A stretch of 64,000 nucleotides of DNA from Sulfitobacter sediminilitoris (lineage in GTDB: Bacteria; Pseudomonadota; Alphaproteobacteria; Rhodobacterales; Rhodobacteraceae). The translations under genes and the position numbers were made by a program. The stretch lies in contig NZ_JAABNT010000007.1 in the NCBI RefSeq assembly GCF_010667575.1, positions 1 through 64,000 on the forward strand, given 5' to 3'. The notes beneath the pieces were generated by a model, which saw only the letters and a list, made by a program, of their open reading frames with translations, had not been told where the DNA came from and did not search any database. The first letter of the stretch is position 1. The number at the start of each line of letters is the position of its first letter. Below are positions 30,278 to 39,103 of this stretch, one piece after another.

Positions 30278-31498
30278 TCAGTCCTTTACAAAAAGCTTGC
30301 GCTCGACAGTGCACAACGCCTCTGCCGGGCCGTCGTCCTTGATCAAGATAGTCTCTGTCGTCTCCAGCCCCCATGTGTCCATCCAGAGCGCAGGCATGAA
30401 ATGAAAAGTCATCCCTGGTTGCAGCACGGTCTGGTCCTCTGCCCTGATCGAGGCTGTCCGCTCGCCCCAATCAGGCGGGTAGCTGAGCCCGATGGGATAG
30501 CCGCAGCGCCCCTCGCGCTTGATCCCGTGCTTTTCCAGCGTGCCGATGAATGCGTTGGCGATGTCGCAGGTCCGGTTGCCCGCCCGCGCGGCTTCAAGCC
30601 CCGCTTCGATCCCTTCAAGCTGCGCCCTCTCAGCGTCCAGCATTTCCTGCGGCGGCTTGCCCAGATAGACGGTTCGGCAAAGCGGCGCATGATATCGGCG
30701 ATAGCAGCCCGACAATTCAAAGAACGTGGCCTCGCCCGCGCGCATGGGATCGCCATTCCACGTCAGATGCGCCGCCGTCGCATCCAGCCCCGAAGGCGTC
30801 AGCGGCACGATGGCGGGATAATCGCCCCAGTCGTCATCCACACCGGTGATGCCCGCATGAAAAATATCGGCCACGAGGTCATTCTTGCGCACACCCGGCT
30901 CCGCCTTCTCGATCGCAGTGCGCACGACCTTCTCAGAGATCCGCGCGGCCTTGCGGATAAACCCAATTTCCTCGTCCGATTTCACCAGCCGCTGCCAGTT
31001 CACCAGCGCCGTCGCATCAACCAGTTTTGCGTCCCGCAGCTCTTCGGTCAGCACCGCATGGGCCTTGGCGGAGTAATAGTAGTTCTCCATCTCCACGCCA
31101 ATACGTTTTCCCTCGGCACCCAGCGCACGGATGTGTTTTGCAAGGTCTTGCATCGGATGACGCTCGGTGGACTGCACGTAATTGTCCGCATAGCCGTGGA
31201 TGTTGTCATGGCTCATCCAGCAGGTCCGCTGCGCGCCGATGCTGTCCATGTAGCGGCCCCACCAGATTGGCGCACCCTCTAGCGGCAGAAGAACGCCCTG
31301 ATGGACGTAGAAAGACCAACCATCGTATCCGGTCAGCCAGGCCTGGTTGGACGGATCTGTGACGAATAGCAGATCAAGCCCGGCGTCCTGCATCGCAGTT
31401 CGCGTCAGCGCGATACGTCGGTCGTATTCCGCGCGGCTGAATGGAGCGTTTCCTTGGGTCAAATCTGGCCCCCCTTCTAAAGCTGTTGTCCACATCAT
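30278..31498 (-). CDS. M24-family hydrolase, ectoine hydrolase (DoeA)-like
   Basis: 406 residues from ATG 31498 (31495 also ATG; the frame opens at 31537 but the early part is not family-like). Pita-bread aminopeptidase fold with ATFFELSGCYRRYHAPLCRTVYLG, GYPIGLSYPPDWGERT and PGMTFHFMPALWMDTWGLETTETI. These blocks match what I recall of ectoine hydrolase DoeA rather than prolidases. Grouping with an ArgE-like deacylase would allow ring opening followed by deacylation. Ectoine is a possible substrate, but the adjacent transporter is of the polyamine class and doeB/C/D are absent, so the substrate stays open. Confidence 0.72.
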   Translation of the reverse strand: MMWTTALEGGPDLTQGNAPFSRAEYDRRIALTRTAMQDAGLDLLFVTDPSNQAWLTGYDGWSFYVHQGVLLPLEGAPIWWGRYMDSIGAQRTCWMSHDNIHGYADNYVQSTERHPMQDLAKHIRALGAEGKRIGVEMENYYYSAKAHAVLTEELRDAKLVDATALVNWQRLVKSDEEIGFIRKAARISEKVVRTAIEKAEPGVRKNDLVADIFHAGITGVDDDWGDYPAIVPLTPSGLDATAAHLTWNGDPMRAGEATFFELSGCYRRYHAPLCRTVYLGKPPQEMLDAERAQLEGIEAGLEAARAGNRTCDIANAFIGTLEKHGIKREGRCGYPIGLSYPPDWGERTASIRAEDQTVLQPGMTFHFMPALWMDTWGLETTETILIKDDGPAEALCTVERKLFVKD

Positions 31499-31549
31499 AG
31501 CCAAGCCAGCGCTTTGGCAATGCGCCTTTTGCGACACCTGCAGGCTGTC

Positions 31550-32404
31550 TCAGTCCTTGGACTTCTGAAACAGCAAAGAGATCAACCCAAGCGCTGCAGA
31601 GATGATAATCAGCAACAGCGACACGGCGTTCAGCACCGGGGTCGAGCCCTGCTTGAGTTTGCCGAACATCGTGATCGTCAGCGGCGAATCCGATCCCACC
31701 AGCATCAGCGTTGTGTTGAAGTTCTCAAAGCTCATCAGCACCGACACCACAGCCGAGGCCACGATGGCAGGAAGCAGAAAGGGCAGGGTGATCTGCCATA
31801 CAGCACCCAATTTGCTGGCCCCAAGGTTCAGGGCGGCTTCTTCAAGGCTGGGGTCGAACTTTTGCAGCCGCGCCGAGATCACCAGCGTGGCAAAGGTCGT
31901 GATGAAAGAGAACTGCCCAAGGATCACCAGGATCAGACCGGGCCGAAGGCCGTCAAACCACAGGCCCGTTGCGTCCTCCAGCGTATTGGCGACAGAGCTT
32001 GAGAAAACGAGGATCGAGATGCCAAGGATCACCCCCGGAATGATCAGTGGGAGCAGCATCAGCATATAAAGCAGTGCCTTGCCCCGGAATTCGTGCCGCA
32101 CGAAAAGGAACGCATTGCAGGTTCCCACGGCCACCGAGAGCGCCGACACCCAAACGGCAACAAAGGCCGAGGTGCCGATGGCCCGCAGGATTGAGCGTTC
32201 GTGAAACACCCCGATGAACGGCGCGTCAGTTCCAAAAAACCATGCCAGCGTAAACCCTTCCCAAGGAAGCGATGGGAAAACCGAATTATTGAAAGCAAAC
32301 ACGCAGACCACCGTCAGTGGCAGCGCGAGGTAGATGAAGAACACCATCACATAGGCCCGGTAGGACCATTTGATCAGGCTGGATTGAGGGACCGTGGGGA
32401 TCAT
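31550..32404 (-). CDS. ABC transporter permease (PotC-like)
   Basis: 284 residues, six hydrophobic segments, with the ABC-permease EAA loop EAALNLGASKLGAVWQITLPFLLPA. It pairs with the PotB-like permease just upstream. Spermidine/putrescine-type importer class; substrate probably a small cationic or zwitterionic compound. Confidence 0.92.
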   Translation of the reverse strand: MIPTVPQSSLIKWSYRAYVMVFFIYLALPLTVVCVFAFNNSVFPSLPWEGFTLAWFFGTDAPFIGVFHERSILRAIGTSAFVAVWVSALSVAVGTCNAFLFVRHEFRGKALLYMLMLLPLIIPGVILGISILVFSSSVANTLEDATGLWFDGLRPGLILVILGQFSFITTFATLVISARLQKFDPSLEEAALNLGASKLGAVWQITLPFLLPAIVASAVVSVLMSFENFNTTLMLVGSDSPLTITMFGKLKQGSTPVLNAVSLLLIIISAALGLISLLFQKSKD

Positions 32405-32405
32405 A

Positions 32406-33269
32406 TCAGCGCCCCATCGTTTCGCTCAGCGACTGGCGCGACAGTTTCAGCCCGATGAAAACCACCGCCGAGGACAGCGCCAGCAGCAAGAAGCCAAACG
32501 CCGAGCCAAGCTCCCAGTTAAAGCGGGTGATGAACTGGCTGTAGATCATACCGGTGAACCACAGGCTGTCCTTCCCGCCCAGCAGGATCGGCGTCAGGTA
32601 ATTTCCCAGCGACAACATGAAGACGACGATGCAGCCCGACACGATACCGGGCATGGCGTGGGGGATGACGATCTCGCGCAGGATCGAATACCCGTTGCCG
32701 CCAAGGTCATAGCCCGCCTCGACAAGGCTGTCGTCAAGGCTGTCCAGCGTCGTCACCAGCGGCACGATCATGAACAGGATCGACGTATAGACCAGCCCCA
32801 CCATGATAGCCGCATCGTTATACAAAAACTCGATCGGCCCAGCGGTCAGCCCCAGATATTGCAGTGTCTGCGAAAACACCCCTGTTTCGCGCAGCAAGAT
32901 CATCCAGCCAAAGGTGCGCACCAGTTCTGACACCCAGAACGGGATCAGGCACATCATGAACAGCGTCGTCTTGGTCCGTCCGCGCGTCAGCTTGGCGATG
33001 TAATAGGCGATGGGAAAACCAAGGATCAGCGTCAGCGCCGTGGCGAGGATGGACATGATCGCCGTACGTGCGAAGGTCCGCCAATAGAGCGGCTCACTGA
33101 AGAAAGCAGCGTAATTGCCAAAGCCGGTTTCATATTCCCGCACGCCCACCTTTTCCGAGATCGACACGATGAACAGACCCAGATGCGGCAGGAGGATCAG
33201 CAACACCAACCACAGCAGCAGCGGCGCGATCAGCAAGTAGAAGCCCAGTTTCTGATGATCAGACCGCAT
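32406..33269 (-). CDS. ABC transporter permease (PotB-like)
   Basis: 287 residues with six hydrophobic segments and an EAA loop around LVEAGYDLGGNGYSILREIVIPHAMPG. The first segment (LIAPLLLWLVLLILLPHLGLFIVS) is typical of PotB/PotH. Separated by 1 base from the PotC-like gene and 3 from the ATPase gene. Confidence 0.92.
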   Translation of the reverse strand: MRSDHQKLGFYLLIAPLLLWLVLLILLPHLGLFIVSISEKVGVREYETGFGNYAAFFSEPLYWRTFARTAIMSILATALTLILGFPIAYYIAKLTRGRTKTTLFMMCLIPFWVSELVRTFGWMILLRETGVFSQTLQYLGLTAGPIEFLYNDAAIMVGLVYTSILFMIVPLVTTLDSLDDSLVEAGYDLGGNGYSILREIVIPHAMPGIVSGCIVVFMLSLGNYLTPILLGGKDSLWFTGMIYSQFITRFNWELGSAFGFLLLALSSAVVFIGLKLSRQSLSETMGR

Positions 33270-33272
33270 GCC

Positions 33273-34376
33273 TCACGCCTCCGCCAGCGGATAAGACCGC
33301 GCCTGATCGGCGGTCCATCGTGTAAAGACCGTATCCCCTTTCGACAGTCCAGCGAATGCGCCCGTCTGCGGAAGCGTCACGCTCAGCGTCGCGCCGGAGG
33401 TGGCGTCGCGCAGAATCACCATGCTGTTGGCCCCGTTAAACAGGACCGACTCCACGATACCCTGCCCATCATTGGCGTTGGGGTCGGCGGCAGGTGCAGA
33501 TTTGGACAGCGCAATCGCTTCAGGCCGCAAATAGACCTGCACCCGCTGGCCTGACGCTAGCCCATTCTCAGGGACCGTCACCCGCAGCCGCGCGCCGCCG
33601 GTCGTTTCGACCGACAGAATGCCATCCGACGCTTCCACCACTCTTCCTTCAAAGCGGTTCGCCTCCCCCACAAACCCCGCAACAAACGCTGTCGCGGGAT
33701 TGTAGTACACATCATGCGGGCTGCCGATCTGCTCGAACCGGCCATGGTTCATCACCGCGATATTGTCGCTCATCACCAGCGCCTCGGACTGGTCGTGGGT
33801 GATATAGACAAAGGTGGTGTTGAACTCGGCTTGCAGCGACTTCAACTCGATCTTCATGTGTTCCCGCAGCTTCAGGTCCAGCGCGCCCAGCGGCTCGTCC
33901 AGCAACAGCACATCGGGCTCCAGCACCATGCAGCGGGCGATGGCAACGCGCTGCTTTTGCCCACCCGAAAGCTGGTCAACCCGGCGGCCCGAAACACCGG
34001 GCAGCCCGACCCGTGCCAGCACCTGCTCCATGCGGTCCTTGATCTCGGATCTGCCTACGCCGCGCTGTCGCAAGCCAAAGCCGACGTTGTCACCGATGTT
34101 CATCGTCGGGAAAAGTGCCAGATGCTGAAACACCATCGACACGGGCCGCTTGTTCGGCGGCACCCCGACCATCGACCGCCCCTTGATGAGCAGATCACCC
34201 GCGCTGGGTTCCTGAAAACCCGCGATCATCCGCAACAGCGTGGTCTTACCACAGCCCGACGGCCCCAGAATGGAAAAGAACGACCCCTGCGGCACATCGA
34301 AACTGACATGATCCACCGCGCGGAAGTCATCGAAATCCTTGACCAGATCGCGGCATTCAAGGTCGGGGGTATTCAT
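33273..34376 (-). CDS. ABC transporter ATP-binding protein (PotA-like)
   Basis: 367 residues. Walker A GPSGCGKTTL, Q-loop, signature LSGGQKQRVAIARCM, Walker B VLLLDEPLGALD, H-loop YITHDQSEAL, and a C-terminal TOBE domain (~285-360), as in PotA. Energises import by the two permeases. Preceded by a terminator-like hairpin that separates it from the binding-protein gene. Confidence 0.95.
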   Translation of the reverse strand: MNTPDLECRDLVKDFDDFRAVDHVSFDVPQGSFFSILGPSGCGKTTLLRMIAGFQEPSAGDLLIKGRSMVGVPPNKRPVSMVFQHLALFPTMNIGDNVGFGLRQRGVGRSEIKDRMEQVLARVGLPGVSGRRVDQLSGGQKQRVAIARCMVLEPDVLLLDEPLGALDLKLREHMKIELKSLQAEFNTTFVYITHDQSEALVMSDNIAVMNHGRFEQIGSPHDVYYNPATAFVAGFVGEANRFEGRVVEASDGILSVETTGGARLRVTVPENGLASGQRVQVYLRPEAIALSKSAPAADPNANDGQGIVESVLFNGANSMVILRDATSGATLSVTLPQTGAFAGLSKGDTVFTRWTADQARSYPLAEA

Positions 34377-34400
34377 CGGTCTTGGCCTTTCAAGGATGAA

Positions 34401-34424
34401 AAAGGGCGCACGGATGCGCCCTTT
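34401..34424 (-). terminator. Hairpin between binding-protein and ATPase genes
   Basis: Perfect 10-bp arms AAAGGGCGCA and TGCGCCCTTT with a 4-base loop, followed on the minus strand by a run of five T. It lies inside the operon, just after the binding-protein stop. Such partial terminators commonly give excess binding protein over the membrane subunits. Confidence 0.8.
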
Positions 34425-34445
34425 CCACGTGTTACTTGCAGCAGG

Positions 34446-35507
34446 TTAGTTGGACGCGTTGATGCGGTCCAGCGTAGCGCCTTCCATGGCTTCCAGACCG
34501 GCAGGCACCGGCGGATACCACTTGATGTTGTCAATTGCCGCCTGATCAAAGCTGGCCTGATACCGGGCTTTGAGATCCGCGCTGACACCCGCATCGCCAT
34601 CGACGGCAGCGGTAAAGTTGCCTGCCGTGTTGGTGATCATCGCCGCGATCTCAGGCTGCATCACGAAGTTGATCCAGGCATAGGCCGCCTCATCCGCACG
34701 ACCGCGCGCAGGCAGCACAAAGGTGTCGATCCAGCCCAGCGCGCCCGCCTTGGGCGCAACAAAAGTGATGTCTGGATTGTCCGCATTCAATTGCCAGCCG
34801 CCTGTATCCCACGCCATTGATGCGACCACTTCGCCAGACCGCAGCAGGTTCTTGATCTCATCGCCGCCACCCCAGTAGGTTTTGACGTTTGCCTTGCAGG
34901 CAATCAGCTCGGCCTCGACCTTGTCGAGGATCCCCTGATAGGCGTCCTTGTCCGCATAGGCGGCAAAGGGATCCATGCCCATTGCATAGGCGAAACCAAT
35001 CAGCGTCGGACGCTTGAGACGATAGGAAACCTTGCCCGCGACAGCATCGCCGCAAAGGTCAGTGTAGTCCTTCACATCGCCCGCCTCAGCCGTGTTGACG
35101 ACCAGACCACTCGTTCCCCAGACGTGGGGCAGGCCGTAAACCTCGCCATCAAATGTCGTGTTGCCTGCGGTCGCGGCCAGCATGGAGGGGATGAACAGAT
35201 CCGCGTTCACCTTGGACATGTCAATCGGCTTGTAGATGCCAAACTCTTCCTGCGCGGATGTGATCCGGTCCTGACTGGGCTGGGCCAGATCGAACCCGCC
35301 GCCGTTGGTCGCCCGCAGCTTGGCGATCATTTCCTCGTTGTTCGAGGTGGTCACTTCGACGGTGTGGCCTGTCTCGGCCTCGAACTTGGCGATGACCTCT
35401 TCGGGTGCATAGCCACCCCATGTCAGAAGGCGCAGCGTCTCTGCCTGCGCGGCACTCATCGCCAGTGTCGACACGGCGATTACGGTTGAAAGCGTGGTAA
35501 TTTTCAT
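34446..35507 (-). CDS. ABC transporter substrate-binding protein (PotD/PotF-like)
   Basis: 353 residues. Signal peptide MKITTLSTVIAVSTLAMSAA with cleavage near AQA-ETLR. The mature part opens with LRLLTWGGYAPEEVIAKFEAETGH, typical of the PotD family, and includes GLPHVWGTSGLVVNTA, VKTYWGGGDEIKNLL and AYAWINFVMQPE. Periplasmic receptor for the importer; ligand unknown (polyamine-like or a betaine/amino acid derivative). First gene of the operon. Confidence 0.92.
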   Translation of the reverse strand: MKITTLSTVIAVSTLAMSAAQAETLRLLTWGGYAPEEVIAKFEAETGHTVEVTTSNNEEMIAKLRATNGGGFDLAQPSQDRITSAQEEFGIYKPIDMSKVNADLFIPSMLAATAGNTTFDGEVYGLPHVWGTSGLVVNTAEAGDVKDYTDLCGDAVAGKVSYRLKRPTLIGFAYAMGMDPFAAYADKDAYQGILDKVEAELIACKANVKTYWGGGDEIKNLLRSGEVVASMAWDTGGWQLNADNPDITFVAPKAGALGWIDTFVLPARGRADEAAYAWINFVMQPEIAAMITNTAGNFTAAVDGDAGVSADLKARYQASFDQAAIDNIKWYPPVPAGLEAMEGATLDRINASN

Positions 35508-35633
35508 TCCCTGATCCTTTTGGTTGTAATGTGATTGCGCGCATTAAGGCGCGGTTTCATGGTGTTGTCCATTGGACTCTCCATGGATTCACCAAACCTT
35601 CACAATTCTCCCGGCCCCGGACGCGTCAAAGCA

Positions 35634-35665
35634 AAAGGCTGCACCGGATGAACGGTGCAGCCTTT
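35634..35665 (-). terminator. phaZ: Intrinsic terminator after phaZ
   Basis: Perfect 13-bp arms (35634-35646 and 35653-35665) with a 6-base loop, beginning 26 bases beyond the depolymerase stop on the minus strand and followed there by TTGCTTT. It separates the PHA operon from the ABC transporter operon. Confidence 0.85.
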
Positions 35666-35690
35666 GCCAGGATTTCTCGAATTGGATGGC

Positions 35691-36551
35691 TTAATCATGC
35701 GGTTCCAACAGGAACCCATCGACCATATCCGCCGTTTCCTGGGGCCGCGTCACGACAAACAAATGCCCATTGTCGATCAACTCCAACCGGGATTTCGGAA
35801 TAAGACGGTGCAGCAGTTTGGCATTGGCCACGGGGATCAAGGGATCATCCAGCCCGGACATAATCAGCGTCGGCTGTTTCAGACGCCACAGGAACGGCAC
35901 GCTGGTCCATCCGGTCATCGCCAGCAGCTGCAGCATGTAGCCCGCGTTGGAAGAGGGGCGCATCCCGGACGCATGCGCCCCGATCAGCGTGTCATCCCTG
36001 CGAAAATCCCCGCCGTAAATCTCGGCCGCGATCGATTTCATGTATCCTTTGTCGGTATACCGCTTGATGCTTGCCATCTTGGACAGCACATTGGGTTTGC
36101 CCGGCACCATCGTCCACCCCGATGATGTGGCGACCAGCACCAACTTGCGGCAGATGCGCGGATACTGATGCGCGAACTGTTGCGCCAGACCGCCGCCCCA
36201 TGACACGCCGGAAATGTCGACCTGATCGTGTCCCAGAATTTCCAGCAGGTTCTTGGCCATCCGCGCAAGGCTTGCGGGGCGATAGGGCAGGTTAGGCATG
36301 GGCGATCCGCCGACACCCGGCACGTCGAACAGGATCGTCGGCGTGTCCTTCAGTGCCTCCAGAAATGGAAAGCCCAGTTCAAGGTTGGCCCCGATCCCGT
36401 TAAACATCAACAGGGGCACCCGCCCCGGTTTGCCCGGCTTCGTCGCGACATAAAGCTTCTGACCCTTCACGTCGATCACCTGCGTCGTGATATCGCCATA
36501 GCTGTCCGCCGCGCGCTTTTCCTTTGCCCGCATCGTCTTGGTGCTCGTCAT
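35691..36551 (-). CDS. phaZ: Intracellular PHA depolymerase-like alpha/beta hydrolase
   Basis: 286 residues. Nucleophile elbow GVSWGGG with S117, then LAQQFAHQYPRICRKLVLVATSSG and MVPGKPNVL, which match medium-chain-length PHA depolymerases of pseudomonads. C-terminal Asp in IMSGLDDPLIP and His in IDNGHLFVV complete the triad. It should hydrolyse stored polyester. 30 bases downstream of phaC in the same operon. Confidence 0.85.
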   Translation of the reverse strand: MTSTKTMRAKEKRAADSYGDITTQVIDVKGQKLYVATKPGKPGRVPLLMFNGIGANLELGFPFLEALKDTPTILFDVPGVGGSPMPNLPYRPASLARMAKNLLEILGHDQVDISGVSWGGGLAQQFAHQYPRICRKLVLVATSSGWTMVPGKPNVLSKMASIKRYTDKGYMKSIAAEIYGGDFRRDDTLIGAHASGMRPSSNAGYMLQLLAMTGWTSVPFLWRLKQPTLIMSGLDDPLIPVANAKLLHRLIPKSRLELIDNGHLFVVTRPQETADMVDGFLLEPHD

Positions 36552-36581
36552 GCCCGCCTCCTGGCTGGTTTTCCGTTCTTA

Positions 36582-38288
36582 TCAGTCTTCAAAGACATAG
36601 GTGCCGGGGGCCGCCCCAAGCGACGGATGCTTTTTCGATCCCGGCGTCTTGGGCGCCTTGATCTCATTGCCCGATTGCTTCTTGAGCAGATCGGCCCAAT
36701 CCAGCCACCAACTGCCTTCTTTCTTTTGCGCCTTCTCCGCCCATGCCTCTGGGTCTTTCGCCTTGGCTGTACCCTTCATGAACCACGCCTTCGGATTGCC
36801 CGGAGGGTTCAGCAGACTTTGCAAATGGCCAGAGTTCGACAGGATAAAGGTCGCATCCTTGCCGTAAAGCCGCGCGGTCTCGTAGACCGCCTTCCATGGC
36901 GTGATATGGTCCGTGGTCCCCGCGATTACGTAAGTTGGATGATTGACCTTGGTCATATCAATCTCGACATCTCCGATCTTTGACGGGCCGTCCGCAAGGA
37001 ACGGGTTGGTAAAGATCATATCGAGGAAGTCGCCGTGCAACCCCGCAGGCAGGCGCGTGGTATCGGCGTTCCAATACAGCACGTCAAATGCCGGCGGCGC
37101 ATTGCCCAGCAGGTAGTTGTTGACCCAGTAGTTCCAGATCAGATCGTTGGGCCGCATCCATGCGAACATCTTGGCCATGTCCTGACCGTCCAGTACGCCG
37201 CGCGACTGGCTGGCAAGTTTTGCCGCCTTCACCGTCTCGGGCGTCACAAGCGCCGCCATGTCGTTGTCCGTCGATGCCATCGTGTCCAGCACACACACCG
37301 CCAGGATCACCTGATTGATCTTGTCCGACTTGCCATTGGCCGCCAGCCACCCCGCGTAGGTCGACAGCGTGATCCCGCCAGAACAGGAGCCCATGATATT
37401 GACGCTATCTGCACCGGAAATCTCAAGTGCTGCATCGCAGGCCTCGTCCAGCGCCTCGATATAGGTGGACATGCCCCAGTCGCGATTCTCCGCCGTCGGA
37501 TTGCGCCAGCTGATGCAGTAGGGCTGGATGCCGTTGGCCAGCAGGAATTCGATCATGCTTTTGCCGGGGCTCATGTCGATCGAGTAATACTTGTTGATCT
37601 GTGGCGGCACCACCAGCAGCGGACGGCGGTACACCTTGTCCGTTGTCGGCTTGTAGGTCACCAGTTCGATTACCTCGTTGCGGAACACCACGTCGCCGGG
37701 TGTCACCGCAAGGTTTTCCCCCACCTTGAACTTGGACGTATCGACAGAGGACGGAAGCCCCTGATTTTCAGTCATGTCCTTGATCAGGTTCTGAACCCCG
37801 TTCACGGCACTCTTGCCACCCGTCTCAAAGAACGTCTTCATCGCGGAGGGGTTGATGAAGAAGTTGTTCGACGGGGCCATCGCATCAACAACGATAGATG
37901 ATACCAACCGCGCCCGCGCCGCGTCCTTGTCGGGCAGGTCCAGCTCCTCCACGGTCTTTGTCACCTTGTCCGCCCATGACAGGTAGGCCTGCATCATCCC
38001 TTTGGAAAACGGGTTGTTGGTCCAACCTGTGTCTGCAAACCGCCGGTCCTTGGGATCAGGCGCAATGTCGGAGCTTTGCGTCAGGATGGACTGCGTGTCT
38101 TTGGCAAAAGACATCCATTGCTCCATCATCGCCTGCGGCTGGGCCGCCATCGCCCGCATCATGTTGGTACCTGCGCTGAACATATCCTCAGCCCGCAGTG
38201 TCATCAGCGGGTTCAGCGCAAGCGTGTTCTCCGCCGCGCTATTCGCAATATCCTTGGCGTTCTTGGACATTTTCTTTTCGTCAGTCAT
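36582..38288 (-). CDS. phaC: Polyhydroxyalkanoate synthase (class II-like)
   Basis: 568 residues. Lipase-like box GSCSGG with nucleophile C302; Asp in AGTTDHITPWKAVYE and His in SNSGHLQSLLNPPG complete the triad. Conserved PHA synthase region PYCISWRNPTAENRDWGMSTYIEALDEA-type and NDLIWNYWVNNYLLGN-APPAFDVLYWNADTTRLP. The pairing with an mcl-type phaZ and the sequence around NNYLLGN suggest class II affinity, unusual for a group that mostly has class I. It polymerises R-3-hydroxyacyl-CoA. Lies between maoC (15 bases upstream) and phaZ. Confidence 0.9.
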   Translation of the reverse strand: MTDEKKMSKNAKDIANSAAENTLALNPLMTLRAEDMFSAGTNMMRAMAAQPQAMMEQWMSFAKDTQSILTQSSDIAPDPKDRRFADTGWTNNPFSKGMMQAYLSWADKVTKTVEELDLPDKDAARARLVSSIVVDAMAPSNNFFINPSAMKTFFETGGKSAVNGVQNLIKDMTENQGLPSSVDTSKFKVGENLAVTPGDVVFRNEVIELVTYKPTTDKVYRRPLLVVPPQINKYYSIDMSPGKSMIEFLLANGIQPYCISWRNPTAENRDWGMSTYIEALDEACDAALEISGADSVNIMGSCSGGITLSTYAGWLAANGKSDKINQVILAVCVLDTMASTDNDMAALVTPETVKAAKLASQSRGVLDGQDMAKMFAWMRPNDLIWNYWVNNYLLGNAPPAFDVLYWNADTTRLPAGLHGDFLDMIFTNPFLADGPSKIGDVEIDMTKVNHPTYVIAGTTDHITPWKAVYETARLYGKDATFILSNSGHLQSLLNPPGNPKAWFMKGTAKAKDPEAWAEKAQKKEGSWWLDWADLLKKQSGNEIKAPKTPGSKKHPSLGAAPGTYVFED

Positions 38289-38303
38289 CGCACACCCCCT
38301 AAT

Positions 38304-38780
38304 TCAGGTTTTCGCATCCGGGCCCGGCACCAGAATGGCAAGGCTTTCGGCCAGAAGGACGGGCTTGTCAGCGCCCTCCATCTCCATCGTATTCTCGGTC
38401 TTCATCAGGTACTGGCCGTTGTCCTTGCGCTCAAAAGACATGAGCTTTGCGTGCAGCCGCACCTTGGCCCCCACCGGGACAGGGGCCAGAAACCGAACCT
38501 TATCCAGACCATAGTTCAATGCCGCTGCCGTGCCACCCGGCACCGCGCCAATCTCCATCGCAAGGAAGGCCACCAGCGACAGCGTCAGGTACCCATGGGC
38601 GACAGGGCCGCCAAACGGGCTTTCCTTCTTTGCGCGCTCCACGTCGATATGAATCCACTGGTTGTCCCCCGTGCAATGGGCAAATTCATTTACCGCGTCC
38701 TGCGTGATCTCATGCCACGAGGAGGTTCCCAGCATTTCGCCGGTCTTGTCTGCCAAATTGGCGAAAGTGATCTCACTCAT
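38304..38780 (-). CDS. MaoC-like dehydratase ((R)-enoyl-CoA hydratase type)
   Basis: 158 residues from ATG 38780 (GAGGAGAGAC just upstream). Hot-dog fold with the hydratase 2 motif: D and H in CTGDNQWIHID, plus GPVAHGYLTLSLV. This fits (R)-specific enoyl-CoA hydratases that supply R-3-hydroxyacyl-CoA from beta-oxidation to PHA synthase. Position as first gene of the maoC-phaC-phaZ operon supports a PhaJ-like role. Confidence 0.85.
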   Translation of the reverse strand: MSEITFANLADKTGEMLGTSSWHEITQDAVNEFAHCTGDNQWIHIDVERAKKESPFGGPVAHGYLTLSLVAFLAMEIGAVPGGTAAALNYGLDKVRFLAPVPVGAKVRLHAKLMSFERKDNGQYLMKTENTMEMEGADKPVLLAESLAILVPGPDAKT

Positions 38781-39103
38781 GTCTCTCTCCTCGTTCTGGC
38801 CCGCGGCCATCTTTGCAAATGAGCCAGTTGACCTGTGTCTTGACCTACCGGGTGCTAAAAAAGGCGATTATTGGAAAAAATGGCAATCCATGCGTGAGCG
38901 TATGGGCTGCGGTTACAGCCTCGGGCGGATCGGTTTCCGTCCAGATACATCCCATGCATTTCCTCCGTGTTTCTGCCCCGACCATTCTTGTGACAGGCTT
39001 CTGGCAGAGGCCGCGCGCAGCCACGCAACTTGACCAAGCCTATAGGACTTGAGTAACTGATCAAGTGCACACGTAACGTCAAACACCCCAATAAGGATAG
39101 TTC
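38781..39103. other. Divergent promoter region between maoC and the WS/DGAT gene
   Basis: 320 bases carrying promoters for both directions. CTTGACCAAG (39029-39038) and CTTGAGTAACTGATCAAG (39048-39065) are palindromic, close to the plus-strand start; no regulator could be named. No gene seen. Confidence 0.4.

Noticed and set aside
29192..31282. A 696-codon open frame antisense to the M20/M24 genes
   Set aside because: Shadow of two clear enzyme genes; no domain seen.
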